NCBI GenBank assembly: GCA_947629795.1
Contig: CANRFC010000019.1
Coordinates: forward strand, 1-52,095
Origin: an uncultured Oscillospiraceae bacterium
GTDB taxonomy: Bacteria > Bacillota > Clostridia > Oscillospirales > Oscillospiraceae
Direction of reading: 5' to 3'
Length of the DNA: 52,095 bases
This document shows positions 23,375-32,464 of the stretch, one piece after another. The notes below the pieces were generated by a model. The model worked only from the letters and a program-made list of their open reading frames with translations, did not search any database and was not told where the DNA came from. Position 1 is the first letter of the stretch. Each line of letters starts with the position of its first letter. Made by a program: the position numbers and the translations under genes.

Positions 23375-24274
23375 GTGCAATTCGCCCTTTCCATCTTCCT
23401 CTCGGGGATCTCCCTGGGGGGACAGTACGCCCTCATCGCCATCGGGTATACCCTGGTCTACGGCATTCTGCGCCTGATCAACTTCGCCCACGGCGACGTG
23501 TTCATGGTGGCCGGCCTGCTCATGGTGTACCTCAGCGCCTTCCTGGGGAGCTTCCTCTCCCCCGGCGCCGCCATCGGCGTGGGGCTCATCCTGGTGCTGG
23601 CCCTCACCGTGGCCCTGGGCTTCGCCATCGAGCGGGCGGCCTACAAGCCCCTGCGCTCGGCCCCCCGTATGTCCGTGATGATCTCGGCCATCGGGGTGAG
23701 CTACCTGCTCCAGAATTTCGCCACCTACATCACCGGCGGCCTGCCCCAGACCTATCCCGCCCTGCCCCTGCTGTCCAACAACGTGATCATCGGCGGGGTG
23801 TCCACCAAGGTGGTCACGGTGGTGACCCCCTTCCTGGTGGCGGTGCTGGTCATCGCCCTGACCCAGCTCATCAACCACACCAAGGTGGGCATGGCCATGC
23901 GGGCGGTGGCCAAGGATTTTGAGACCAGCCAGCTCATGGGCATCAAGATCAACAACGTCATCTCCATGACCTTCGTCATCGGCTCGGCCCTGGCGGCGGT
24001 GGGCTCCATGCTCTACTTCACCAACTACCCCTCCATCGTGCCCCTGTCCGGCTCTCTGCCCGGGCTGCGGGCCTTTGTGGCCGCCGTGTTCGGGGGCATC
24101 GGCTCCATTCCCGGCGCGGTGGTGGGGGCCTTCATCGTGGGCATGAGCGAGAGCATCATCAAGGGCTCCCCCTTCAGCATCTTCTCCGACGCGTTCACCT
24201 TTGCCCTGCTCATCGTCATCCTGGTGGTCAAGCCCACCGGATTGTTCGGTGAGAAGGTCACCGACAAGGTTTAA
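23375..24274 (+). CDS. livH: Branched-chain amino acid ABC transporter permease LivH
   Basis: 299 residues, starting at GTG 23375 with AGGGAGGG upstream. Eight or so membrane segments. LivH signatures: GGQYALIAIGYTLVYGILRLINFAHGDVFMVAG at the N-terminus, GMAMRAVAKDFETSQLMGI (the EAA-type loop contacting the ATPases) and FVAAVFGGIGSIPGAVVGAF. Forms the membrane channel together with LivM. Confidence 0.94.
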   Translation: MQFALSIFLSGISLGGQYALIAIGYTLVYGILRLINFAHGDVFMVAGLLMVYLSAFLGSFLSPGAAIGVGLILVLALTVALGFAIERAAYKPLRSAPRMSVMISAIGVSYLLQNFATYITGGLPQTYPALPLLSNNVIIGGVSTKVVTVVTPFLVAVLVIALTQLINHTKVGMAMRAVAKDFETSQLMGIKINNVISMTFVIGSALAAVGSMLYFTNYPSIVPLSGSLPGLRAFVAAVFGGIGSIPGAVVGAFIVGMSESIIKGSPFSIFSDAFTFALLIVILVVKPTGLFGEKVTDKV

Positions 24275-24287
24275 GGGGGTGGACGGT

Positions 24288-25487
24288 ATGATTTCCGAGA
24301 AAAAGAGCAAGAGGGGCGTCTTCCTCGCCCTGGTGTGCGTGTGCGTCCTGCTGGCCCTGACCATCGTGCTGGAGAACACCCTGGACCCCATCAAGAACAC
24401 CATCCTCTTCACCGTGCTGAAAAAGGGCGCAGTGTACGCCCTGGTGGCCTGCTCCATGAACCTCCTCAACGGCTTTACCGGCCTGTTCTCCCTGGGGCAG
24501 GCGGGCTTCATGCTCCTGGGGGCCTATACCTACGCCATTTTGACCATCCCCGTGGACCAGAAGGCGGCGGTGTACTACCTCTTCGGGGGCAGCGCCGTGG
24601 GCTTCTCCCTGCCCGACCTCTTCGGCGGGGCGGACTCCCCGGTGGGGCTGATCCTGGGCGTGGTGCTGGCCCTCATCCTGGGCGGCGTGGTGGCCGCCGG
24701 CGTGGCGTGGCTCATCGGCCTTCCCGTGCTGCGGCTCAAGTCCGACTATCTGGCCATCGCCACCCTGGGCTTTGCCGAGATCATCCGGGCGGTGTTCCAG
24801 TGGGAGAAGCTGGGCCCGGTGACCAACGGCGCCAACGCCCTGAAAAACTTCCCCACCTTTACCAGCTTCAACGTGAAGGATGCCTCAGGGGCGGTGGTGC
24901 TGCGGCTTTCCACCTTCGTGGCCTTCCTCATCGCGGCCATCTGCATCGCCGTCATCCTGCTGCTCATCAACTCCTCCTACGGCCGGGCCTTCAAGGCCAT
25001 CCGGGAGGACGAGGTGGCCGCCGAGGCCATGGGCATCAACCTGGCCAAGCACAAGCGCCTGAGCTTCTGCATCTCCTCCTTCTTCGCCGGGGTGGGAGGC
25101 GGCATGTTCGCCATGTTCGCCAATCAGGCCCAGGCTAAGACCTTCACCACCGCCATGACCTATGAGATCCTGCTCATCGTGGTCATCGGAGGCATCGGGT
25201 CCATCTCCGGCTCCTGCATCGCCTCCTTCCTCTACGTGGCTGCCAGCGAGTGGTGGCTGCGGTTCCTGGACAGCGAGACCCAGCTGACGAGCATCTTCGG
25301 CTTCCAGCTGGCCAAGCCCTTCAAGGTCCCCCTGCTGCGCAACGGCTTCCGGATGGTGGTCTTCTCCATCATCATCATGATCGTGGTGCTGTTCTTCCGC
25401 CGGGGACTCATGGGAGACAAGGAGCTGCCCGACCTGCTGCGGAAGCGGCGCACGGCCAAAAAGAAGGGGGGCGGAGACCGTGGCTGA
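24288..25487 (+). CDS. livM: Branched-chain amino acid ABC transporter permease LivM
   Basis: 399 residues from ATG at 24288 with a GGGGGTGG site. Longer than minimal LivM because of an N-terminal extension. Motifs: LNLLNGFTGLFSLGQAGFMLLGAY, SDYLAIATLGFAEIIRAVF, GRAFKAIREDEVAAEAMGINLAKHK (EAA loop) and EILLIVVIGGIGSISGS. The stop codon overlaps livG by 8 nt. Confidence 0.94.
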   Translation: MISEKKSKRGVFLALVCVCVLLALTIVLENTLDPIKNTILFTVLKKGAVYALVACSMNLLNGFTGLFSLGQAGFMLLGAYTYAILTIPVDQKAAVYYLFGGSAVGFSLPDLFGGADSPVGLILGVVLALILGGVVAAGVAWLIGLPVLRLKSDYLAIATLGFAEIIRAVFQWEKLGPVTNGANALKNFPTFTSFNVKDASGAVVLRLSTFVAFLIAAICIAVILLLINSSYGRAFKAIREDEVAAEAMGINLAKHKRLSFCISSFFAGVGGGMFAMFANQAQAKTFTTAMTYEILLIVVIGGIGSISGSCIASFLYVAASEWWLRFLDSETQLTSIFGFQLAKPFKVPLLRNGFRMVVFSIIIMIVVLFFRRGLMGDKELPDLLRKRRTAKKKGGGDRG

Positions 25488-26322
25488 GAACGTCCTGAAA
25501 ATGGAGGACATCACCATGCAGTTCGGCGGCGTGGTGGCGGTGGACGGCCTCTCCCTGGAGGTCAACCAGGGGGAGATCGTGGCTCTCATCGGCCCCAACG
25601 GCGCCGGGAAGACCACCGCCTTCAACTGCGTCACCGGGGTCTACGAGCCCACCAACGGCCGGGTGGAGCTGCTGGGGGAGACCATTGTGGAGAACTACCC
25701 CCAGGGAAAAATGAAGACCCAGTACAAAGGCTCCCAGGCGGGGAAGTTCACCCAGGTGGTGCGCCACACCCCCGACGAGATCACCCGGAAGGGCATCGCC
25801 CGGACCTTCCAGAACATCCGGCTCTTCGGGGCCCTCACCGTCTTTGACAACGTGCTCATCGCCAAGCACATGCGGGCAAAGCAGAATGTCTTCTCCGCCA
25901 CCTTCCGGCTCAACAAGGCCGAGGAGGAGCGGATGCGGGAGGAGACCACCGCCCTGCTCTCCGAGCAGGACCTTCTGCAGTACAAGGACGAGGTGGCCTC
26001 CTCTCTGCCCTACGGCCTCCAGCGGCGGCTGGAGATCGCCCGGGCCCTGGCCACCGCGCCCAAGCTCCTCCTCCTGGACGAGCCCGCCGCCGGCATGAAC
26101 CCCCAGGAGACCCAGGAGCTCACCGACTTCATCCGGCAGATCCGCACCGAGTACGGCCTGACCGTGTTCATGATCGAGCACCACATGGACCTGGTCATGC
26201 AGATCTCCGACCGCATCTATGTGCTGGACTTCGGAAAACTCATCGCCAAGGGCACGCCTGCGGAGGTCCAGAACGACCCGCGGGTCATCGAGGCGTATTT
26301 GGGGGTGGCGGACGATGCTTAA
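25480..26322 (+). CDS. livG: Branched-chain amino acid ABC transporter ATPase LivG
   Basis: 280 residues, GTG start at 25480 inside the livM end. Walker A GPNGAGKTTAFN, a long insertion with RTFQNIRLFGALTVFDNVLIAKHM typical of LivG, a signature stretch SSLPYGLQRRLEIARAL (SYG form), Walker B LLLLDEPAAGMN, and switch His in MIEHHMD. Hydrolyses ATP in the cytoplasm as a heterodimer with LivF. The stop overlaps livF by 8 nt. Confidence 0.95.
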   Translation: MAENVLKMEDITMQFGGVVAVDGLSLEVNQGEIVALIGPNGAGKTTAFNCVTGVYEPTNGRVELLGETIVENYPQGKMKTQYKGSQAGKFTQVVRHTPDEITRKGIARTFQNIRLFGALTVFDNVLIAKHMRAKQNVFSATFRLNKAEEERMREETTALLSEQDLLQYKDEVASSLPYGLQRRLEIARALATAPKLLLLDEPAAGMNPQETQELTDFIRQIRTEYGLTVFMIEHHMDLVMQISDRIYVLDFGKLIAKGTPAEVQNDPRVIEAYLGVADDA

Positions 26323-27010
26323 AATCGACGGCCTGCGGGTCAACTACGGCGGCATCGAGGCGGTGAAGGGCATCACCTTCCAGGTCCCCGAGCGGCAGAT
26401 CGTCACCCTCATCGGCGCCAACGGCGCCGGCAAGTCCACCACCCTGCGGACCATCGCGGGACTGGTAAAGCCCTCGGCGGGGCGCATCCGCCTTCAGGCT
26501 GAGGACATCACCGGCATGTCCCCCGACCGCATCGTCTCCAAGGGCATCACCCTGGTGCCCGAGGGCCGGCGGGTCTTCCCCGACCTCACCGTGCTGGAGA
26601 ACCTGAAGATCGGGGCCTATCTCCGCAAGGACAGCCTGGAGGACGACCTGGAGTGGGTCTACTCCCTCTTCCCCCGGCTCAAGGAGCGCTCCTGGCAGGC
26701 GGCGGGCACCCTCTCCGGCGGCGAGCAGCAGATGCTGGCCGTGGGGCGGGCCCTCATGTCCCGGCCCAAGCTGATGATGATGGATGAGCCCTCCCTGGGC
26801 CTGGCCCCCCTGGTGGTGAAGGACATCTTCTCCATCATCAAGAAGGTCAACGAGCAGGGGGTCACCATCCTGCTCATCGAGCAGAATGCCAACATGGCCC
26901 TGCACATCGCCGACACCGCCTACGTCCTGGAGACCGGCCGCATCACCCTCACCGGCACCGGGGAGGAGCTGCTGAACAACGAGGCGGTGAAGAAGGCGTA
27001 CCTGGGGTAA
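26315..27010 (+). CDS. livF: Branched-chain amino acid ABC transporter ATPase LivF
   Basis: 231 residues from ATG at 26315. Walker A GANGAGKSTTLRTIAG, LivF-type LVPEGRRVFPDLTVLENLKIGAY, signature LSGGEQQMLAVGRALM, Walker B LMMMDEPSLGLAP, switch His replaced by Gln in LLIEQNANM, as is usual for LivF. Last gene of the operon. Confidence 0.95.
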   Translation: MLKIDGLRVNYGGIEAVKGITFQVPERQIVTLIGANGAGKSTTLRTIAGLVKPSAGRIRLQAEDITGMSPDRIVSKGITLVPEGRRVFPDLTVLENLKIGAYLRKDSLEDDLEWVYSLFPRLKERSWQAAGTLSGGEQQMLAVGRALMSRPKLMMMDEPSLGLAPLVVKDIFSIIKKVNEQGVTILLIEQNANMALHIADTAYVLETGRITLTGTGEELLNNEAVKKAYLG

Positions 27011-27030
27011 GAAAAACTTGGAGACCCATT

Positions 27031-27066
27031 CAAGGGAACTCCCGCTTGACAGCAGGAGTTCCCTTG
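27031..27066 (+). terminator. Inverted repeat after livF with an embedded promoter -35 box
   Basis: CAAGGGAACTCC (27031-27042) and GGAGTTCCCTTG (27055-27066), 12 bp perfect, but with a weak T-tail. The loop contains TTGACA, which serves the next gene as a -35 box, so terminator and promoter are superposed. Confidence 0.6.
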
Positions 27067-27075
27067 TTCTACAAT
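27046..27075 (+). promoter_or_regulatory. Promoter of the SLH/CAP protein gene
   Basis: TTGACA (27046-27051), 18-nt spacer, TACAAT (27070-27075). It lies across the 3' arm of the livF terminator stem. Confidence 0.6.
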
Positions 27076-27098
27076 GGAAGAGAAAGGAGCTGGTTCCC

Positions 27099-28256
27099 AT
27101 GAAGAAGAAATTGCTTGCGCTGTCCATGGCGGCCTGCCTGATGGTGGGCCTGGCCCCCCGGGCCCTTGCCGGCGGCAGCATTTTTGAGGACGTGCCCGAG
27201 GAGCACTGGGCGGTGGGCTACATCGGCTACGCCTACATGCGTGAGTGGGTGGACGGCATCGGCGGCGGCCTGTTCGCCCCCAACCGGACCCTCTCCGAGG
27301 CGGAATTCCTGACCATGACGGTCCGGGCCATGTTCCCGGAGACCCTGGAGAAGGTGTCCGTCACGGACTCCAAGTGGTATGCCCCCTATTGGGCCGCGGC
27401 CCTGGCCGAGGGGCTGGACGCCGGCACCGGGCTGGCGGAGAAGGAGGACCTGTTCGGACAGATCTCCCGCTACGACATGGCCCAGATCATCGCCAACGCC
27501 GCCAAGGCCAAGGGTGTGAAGGCCCCGGCCGACGCGGTGGCGGCGGCCGAGAGCACCATCCCCGACTGGGCGGACATTCCCCAGCAGTACCGGCAGGCCG
27601 TGGCCGAGTGTTATGCCATGGGGCTTCTCAACGGCAAGGATGAGGGCCGTTTCGCCGGCGGCGACACCATGATCCGCGCCGAGGCGGCCGCCGTCCTGTG
27701 CCGGATGGAGGAGGCGTTCACCGCCCAGTTCCAGCCCGAGCCCACCCCCACCCCCACGGTTACCCCCAAGCCCACCCCTGAACCCACTCCCACTCCCACT
27801 CCGGAGCCCACCCCCGAGCCCACCCCGGAGCCCACCCCCGCTCCGGCCACCGACGAGGAGAAGGAGCAGGAGCTCATTGACGAGGTGGTGCGCCTGGTGA
27901 ACGAGGAGCGGGCCCAGGAGGGCCTGGCCCCTCTGGGGACCTACGACAGCCTGACCCAGGCGGCGGCCATCCGGGCCCCGGAGATCGTGGGGACCTTCTC
28001 CCACACCCGGCCTGACGGCACCTCCTGCTTTACCGCCCTGGACGAGACCGGGGCCAAGAAGGGGGCCTACACCTGGGGCGAGAACATCGCAGCGGGCAAT
28101 TCCACCGCGGCGGCCACGGTGGAGCAGTGGATGAACTCCCCCGGCCACCGGGCCAATATCCTGAACCCCAACTACACCCACATCGGTGTGGGCCACGCCA
28201 AGGTGGCCGGCAGCACCTACGGGAACTATTGGGTGCAGCTGTTCGTGGGCAAGTAA
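27099..28256 (+). CDS. Surface protein: SLH repeats, Pro-Thr linker, CAP/SCP domain
   Basis: 385 residues from ATG at 27099 with AAAGGAG 9-10 nt upstream. Signal peptide to about ALAGG (residue 26). SLH-type repeats span about 28-215 (IFEDVPEEHWAVGYIGYAYMREWVDGIG, SKWYAPYWAAALAEGLDAG, PQQYRQAVAECYAMGLLNG). A PTPTP/EPTPEPTP linker of about 40 residues follows, then a CAP domain of the YkwD type (about 265-385: LVNEERAQEGLAPLGTYDSL, FSHTRPDG, GENIAAG, WMNSPGHRANILNPNYTHIGVGH). Held to the wall polymer by SLH and displaying the CAP domain outward. The molecular activity of bacterial CAP domains is unsettled. Confidence 0.9.
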   Translation: MKKKLLALSMAACLMVGLAPRALAGGSIFEDVPEEHWAVGYIGYAYMREWVDGIGGGLFAPNRTLSEAEFLTMTVRAMFPETLEKVSVTDSKWYAPYWAAALAEGLDAGTGLAEKEDLFGQISRYDMAQIIANAAKAKGVKAPADAVAAAESTIPDWADIPQQYRQAVAECYAMGLLNGKDEGRFAGGDTMIRAEAAAVLCRMEEAFTAQFQPEPTPTPTVTPKPTPEPTPTPTPEPTPEPTPEPTPAPATDEEKEQELIDEVVRLVNEERAQEGLAPLGTYDSLTQAAAIRAPEIVGTFSHTRPDGTSCFTALDETGAKKGAYTWGENIAAGNSTAAATVEQWMNSPGHRANILNPNYTHIGVGHAKVAGSTYGNYWVQLFVGK

Positions 28257-28286
28257 AGCAGAAGCGCCCCAACAGAAAATAAGCGA

Positions 28287-28328
28287 AAAAACGGGAAACG
28301 CCTCGAAGATGAGACGTTTCCCGTTTTT
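28287..28328. terminator. Bidirectional terminator between convergent genes
   Basis: AAAAACGGGAAACG (28287-28300) pairs with CGTTTCCCGTTTTT (28315-28328); an inner CTC/GAG extends the stem. T-runs exist in both directions. Confidence 0.85.
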
Positions 28329-28343
28329 CTCTGCTCTGACCTC

Positions 28344-29588
28344 TTACAGGGCGAACTCCCCCGCCCAGTTGCCGTCCCGGAACACGGGCACCGCCGTGCC
28401 ATCGGGGAGGATGCCGTCGATGTTCAGGTCGGCGGTGCCGATCATGAAGTCCACGTGGGTGGCCGAGAGGTTGATGTGGCGCTCCTTCAGGCCCGCCTCG
28501 TCCAGCTCCAGGCCCCCCTCCACGCACTCGGGGAAGCCCTTGCCCAGGGCCAGGTGGCAGGCGGCGTTCTCGTCATAGAGGGTGGAGTAGAAGAGGATGC
28601 CCGTGTCCGCGATGGGGGAGGCGTGGGGCACCAGGGCGCACTCGCCCAGGTGCCTGGCCCCCTCATCCACCGCCAGGATGCTCTTGAGAAGGTCCAGCCC
28701 CACCCGGGCGCCGCAGTCCACGGCGGTCCCCTTTTCGAACTTCACCCAGAAGTCCTCGATGAGCCCGCCGTTGTAGTTCAAGGGCAGGGCGGAACAGACG
28801 ACGCCGTCGGCCCGCTCCCGGTCCGGGGAGGTGAAGATCTCCTCGGTGGGCATGTTGGGGAAGAACCAGGTGCCGTCCACCGTCTCCGACCCGCCGCCGC
28901 CCCAGATGTGGTTTTTGTTCATGCCCACGGTGAAGTCGGTGCCGTTGGCGGCGGTGTAGTGGAGGGCATCGAACTGCCGGGCGTTGAGGAGCTTCACCCG
29001 CTTCTGGAAGGCGGCGGAGTGCTCCACCCAGGCCTTGGCCGGGTCGGGCCCGTCGGCCCTTGCGGTGGAGAGGATGGCCCTCCACAGCTTCTCCACCGCC
29101 TCGCCCTCGCTCAGGCCGGGGAAGACCTTCTTCGCCCAGGCCGGGGTGGCGGCCCCGGCGATGCACCAGATGTTGCGCCCCAGGTCCATCCCGTCGTAAA
29201 AGGCCTTGCAGTCCCGGTGAGAGGCCCGGGCCCAGGCGGTGAACCGGGCGGGGTCGATGCCCGCCATGCCGTCGGGGTCCTCCCCCTCCAGGGAGAGGAG
29301 GGCCGCCCCCCGCTCCGCCGCGCCGTTGCGCTGAAGGGCCTTCCAGTCGGGCACCTTCTCGAAGGCGGACATGGGGGCGTGGAGGTAGTGCAGGCGGCTG
29401 ACCACGTCGTCGGTCCACTCCACGGTGACGGCGCCCGCCCCGGCGTTCCAGGCGGCCTCCACCACCATCCGGGCAAATCCCGCCGCCTCCACCGGGGCGG
29501 TGAGGAGGAGCTCCTGCCCCGGCTTCAGGGCGCAGCCGGTCTCGATGAGCAGCTTGGCGTAGCTGCGCAGTTGGTCGTTGAGAGACAT
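28344..29588 (-). CDS. M29-family aminopeptidase (AmpS/aminopeptidase T type)
   Basis: 414 residues from ATG at 29588 with AAAGGAAG upstream. Family marks: LRSYAKLLIETGCALKPGQELLLTAPVEA at the start, the metal-ligand region LGECALVPHASPI (Glu), FYSTLYDENAACHLALGKGF (Glu and His) and THVDFMIGTADLNIDG (Asp) near the end. Cytosolic dinuclear metallo-aminopeptidase with broad specificity. Divergent from parE with its own promoter. Confidence 0.93.
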   Translation of the reverse strand: MSLNDQLRSYAKLLIETGCALKPGQELLLTAPVEAAGFARMVVEAAWNAGAGAVTVEWTDDVVSRLHYLHAPMSAFEKVPDWKALQRNGAAERGAALLSLEGEDPDGMAGIDPARFTAWARASHRDCKAFYDGMDLGRNIWCIAGAATPAWAKKVFPGLSEGEAVEKLWRAILSTARADGPDPAKAWVEHSAAFQKRVKLLNARQFDALHYTAANGTDFTVGMNKNHIWGGGGSETVDGTWFFPNMPTEEIFTSPDRERADGVVCSALPLNYNGGLIEDFWVKFEKGTAVDCGARVGLDLLKSILAVDEGARHLGECALVPHASPIADTGILFYSTLYDENAACHLALGKGFPECVEGGLELDEAGLKERHINLSATHVDFMIGTADLNIDGILPDGTAVPVFRDGNWAGEFAL

Positions 29589-29622
29589 GAAAAAACTTCC
29601 TTTCCAAGAGATCGTGCCCCCC

Positions 29623-29651
29623 ATTTTACACCGTCCCGGCAGAAAAAGCAA
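29623..29651 (-). promoter_or_regulatory. Promoter of the M29 aminopeptidase gene
   Basis: Leftward: TTGCTT (29651-29646), 17-nt spacer, TAAAAT (29628-29623). Confidence 0.5.
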
Positions 29652-29666
29652 CGCCGGGGCTTTCCC

Positions 29667-29695
29667 TTGACGTTTTCGAAGATTTGTTTTACAAT
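29667..29695 (+). promoter_or_regulatory. Promoter of the parE-parC gene run
   Basis: TTGACG (29667-29672), 17-nt spacer, TACAAT (29690-29695), 45 nt before the chosen parE start. Confidence 0.7.
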
Positions 29696-29739
29696 TATCC
29701 TGTATGATTATGACCACAAAAGACAGTGAGGGAAGACCC

Positions 29740-31737
29740 ATGGCAACAAAAAAGCAGACCTACGACAACAGCTCCATCTCCTCCCTGAAGGGAGCCGACC
29801 GGGTGCGCAAGCGCCCGGGCGTCATCTTCGGCTCCGACGGGCTGGAGGGCTGCGAGCACGCGGTATTTGAGATCCTCTCCAACGCCATCGACGAGGCCAA
29901 GGAGGGCCACGGCAGCCTCATCACCGTGAAACGTTACCTGGACAAGTCCATCGAGGTGGAGGACTTCGGCCGGGGCTGCCCGGTGGACTGGAACGAGAAG
30001 GAGCAGAAGTACAACTGGGAGCTGGTCTTCTGCGAGCTCTACGCCGGCGGCAAGTACGGCGGCGACGGGGACAACTACGAGTTCTCCCTGGGCCTCAACG
30101 GCCTGGGCTCCTGCGCCACCCAGTACGCCAGCGAGTTCTTCGACGCCGTCATCCACCGGGACGGCACCGAGTACACCCTGCACTTTGAAAAGGGCGAGAT
30201 CACCGAGCCCCGGGATACCTTCCTCCACAAGGCCCCCTGGAGCGGGAAGAAGACCGGCTCCAGGTTCCGCTGGAAGCCCGACCTGGAGGTCTTTACGGAT
30301 ATTGATATTCCGGTGGAATATTACACCGATGTGATGAAGCGCCAGGCGGTGGTCAACGCCGGGGTCACCTTCCGCTTTATGAACGAGACCGCCCCCGGCA
30401 AGTTCGAGACCACCGACTTCCTCTACCAGAACGGCATCCAGGACTACGTCAAGGAGCTCGCCGGGGAGAACAGCCTCACCGCCCCGGTGTTCTGGCAGAC
30501 CGAGCGCAAGGGCCGGGACCGCGCCGACAAGCCGGAGTACAAGGTGAAGCTCAGCGTCTCCTTCTGCTTCTCCAACCGGGTGAACATCACCGAGTACTAC
30601 CACAACTCCTCCTGGCTGGAGCACGGCGGAAGCCCCGAGAAGGCGGCCAAGTCGGCCTTCGTCTCGGCCATCGACGGCTACCTCCGTGCCCAGGGCAAGT
30701 ACCAGAAGAACGAGACCAAGATCATCTGGCAGGACGTGGCCGACTGCCTGGTGCTGGTCTCCAACAACTTCTCCACCCAGACCTCCTACGAGAACCAGAC
30801 CAAGAAGGCCATCAACAACAAGTTCGTCCAGGAGGCCATGACCGACTTCCTCAAGGCCCAGATGGAGGTCTACTTCATCGAAAACCCCTTCGACGCCGAG
30901 AAGATCGCCTCCCAGGTCCTCATCAACAAGCGCTCCCGGGAGTCCGCCGAGAAGGCCCGGGTGACCATCAAGAAGAAGCTCACCGGCGCCATGGACCTGT
31001 CCAACCGGGTGCAGAAGTTCGTGGACTGCCGCTCCAAGGACCCGGAGCGCCGGGAGCTCTACATCGTGGAGGGCGACTCGGCCATGGGCGCCGTGAAGCT
31101 CAGCCGGGACGCGGACTTCCAGGGCATCATGCCGGTGCGGGGCAAGATCCTCAACTGCCTCAAGGCCGACTACGGCCGCATCTTCAAGTCGGAGATCATT
31201 ACTGACCTGCTCAAGGTCCTGGGCTGCGGCATCGAGGTCAACGACAAGCGGGCCAAGGACCTGCCCGCCTTCGACCTGATGAACCTGCGCTGGAACAAGG
31301 TGGTCATCTGCACCGACGCCGACGTGGACGGCTACCAGATCCGCACCCTCATCCTCACCATGATCTACCGTCTCACCCCCACCCTCATCCAGCGGGGGTA
31401 CGTGTATATCGCCGAGTCCCCCCTCTACGAGATCACCTATAAGGAAAAGACCTGGTTTGCCTATTCCAACAAGGAGAAGGACGACATCGTCAAGGAGATC
31501 GGCGAGGGGAAGAAGATCAACATCCAGCGCTCCAAGGGCCTGGGCGAGAACGAGCCCGAGATGATGTGGCTCACCACCATGAACCCCGAGACCAGAAGGC
31601 TCATCAAGGTCATGCCCGAGGACGCCGAGGCCACCGCCCTGATGTTCGACCTGCTGGAGGGGGACAACCTCCAGGGCCGCAAGGACCACATCGCCGAAAA
31701 CGGATACAAATTCCTGGAGCTGGCCGACCTGTCGTAA
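29740..31737 (+). CDS. parE: Type IIA topoisomerase subunit B (ParE/GyrB-like)
   Basis: 665 residues from ATG at 29740 with GAGGGAAG upstream; in-frame ATGs at 29704 and 29710 lack a good site. GHKL ATPase domain: EILSNAIDEA (E44, N48) and EDFGRGCPVD, then GLNGLGSCATQYAS. TOPRIM domain: LYIVEGDSA (444-448), CTDADVDGYQIRTLIL, and QRSKGLGENEPEMMW near the end. The B subunit hydrolyses ATP and helps cleave DNA with the A subunit encoded at 34911. The sequence differs from textbook GyrB in the GHKL lid. I call it ParE-like because the A partner lacks a GyrA box. Two exported proteins lie between the subunits, which is unusual. Confidence 0.85.
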   Translation: MATKKQTYDNSSISSLKGADRVRKRPGVIFGSDGLEGCEHAVFEILSNAIDEAKEGHGSLITVKRYLDKSIEVEDFGRGCPVDWNEKEQKYNWELVFCELYAGGKYGGDGDNYEFSLGLNGLGSCATQYASEFFDAVIHRDGTEYTLHFEKGEITEPRDTFLHKAPWSGKKTGSRFRWKPDLEVFTDIDIPVEYYTDVMKRQAVVNAGVTFRFMNETAPGKFETTDFLYQNGIQDYVKELAGENSLTAPVFWQTERKGRDRADKPEYKVKLSVSFCFSNRVNITEYYHNSSWLEHGGSPEKAAKSAFVSAIDGYLRAQGKYQKNETKIIWQDVADCLVLVSNNFSTQTSYENQTKKAINNKFVQEAMTDFLKAQMEVYFIENPFDAEKIASQVLINKRSRESAEKARVTIKKKLTGAMDLSNRVQKFVDCRSKDPERRELYIVEGDSAMGAVKLSRDADFQGIMPVRGKILNCLKADYGRIFKSEIITDLLKVLGCGIEVNDKRAKDLPAFDLMNLRWNKVVICTDADVDGYQIRTLILTMIYRLTPTLIQRGYVYIAESPLYEITYKEKTWFAYSNKEKDDIVKEIGEGKKINIQRSKGLGENEPEMMWLTTMNPETRRLIKVMPEDAEATALMFDLLEGDNLQGRKDHIAENGYKFLELADLS

Positions 31738-31766
31738 CGTAAATAGGATACTGAAAGGAGCCCGAC

Positions 31767-32426
31767 ATGGAAAACAAACTGCCCCTGTTCTGTTCCCTGG
31801 CCGCCCTGGTGGTGGCCGCCGCGGCACTGGCAGCGGCGCTCACCCTGCCCCGGACCGCCGCCCCGGCGGACCCCGCTCCCTCCCCCGCGCCGGAGAGCGT
31901 CTCCGCCCCCGCGCCCACCCTCAGCTCCCGGGAGAGCTATCGGCTGGAAAAGCTCAATGAGGTCAACGACCTGGTGCTGGACCGGCAGGTGGTGTCCGAG
32001 GACTACCTCCGCTATCTGGACCAGGACCTCTCAGAGGGGGTAAAGGCGTACAATGCCGCCCTGGTCAACGCCAAGGCGGAGACCGTCCGGTACGCCAAGG
32101 AGTGGGCGGACACCTTCCGGGATCTGTCCCCGGAGGACGACTGGTATGACGAGGCCTTTGCCCGCTACGGTCAATATCTGAAGGAGGGGGACAACTACTT
32201 CCGCTTCATCGAGGAATTCTCCACCGCCCTCCTCTATCCCAACGCCAACGACTTCACCTTCTTCGCACCGGTGGTGGGATACCCCGCGGCCAGCGAGGCG
32301 GGGGGCTCCGGCGGCCTGTGGGCCACCGGGTACTATCTGGATAAGACCTGGACCGACGAGCTGACCTCTGCCGTGGACGGGCTGCTGACGAAATTCGACG
32401 CTGCCCGGGGGGCAGCGGAGGGATAA
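31767..32426 (+). CDS. Membrane-anchored or exported protein of unknown function
   Basis: 219 residues. An N-terminal hydrophobic segment (LPLFCSLAALVVAAAALAAAL) is followed by a Pro/Ala/Ser-rich spacer of about 30 residues and then a mainly helical domain rich in E, D, Y and W (YRLEKLNEVNDLVLDRQ, AVDGLLTKFDAA). I recognise no family. GGAGCCC precedes the ATG, 29 nt after parE, so it is probably co-transcribed with the topoisomerase genes. Confidence 0.7.
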   Translation: MENKLPLFCSLAALVVAAAALAAALTLPRTAAPADPAPSPAPESVSAPAPTLSSRESYRLEKLNEVNDLVLDRQVVSEDYLRYLDQDLSEGVKAYNAALVNAKAETVRYAKEWADTFRDLSPEDDWYDEAFARYGQYLKEGDNYFRFIEEFSTALLYPNANDFTFFAPVVGYPAASEAGGSGGLWATGYYLDKTWTDELTSAVDGLLTKFDAARGAAEG

Positions 32427-32464
32427 CATCATCCGTGACCGGACAAAAATAGGAGGAAAAAACC

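Noticed and set aside
27735-27850. Short tandem repeats that could suggest a CRISPR array
   Set aside because: They encode the Pro-Thr-Glu linker of the SLH/CAP protein; there are no unique spacers of constant length.
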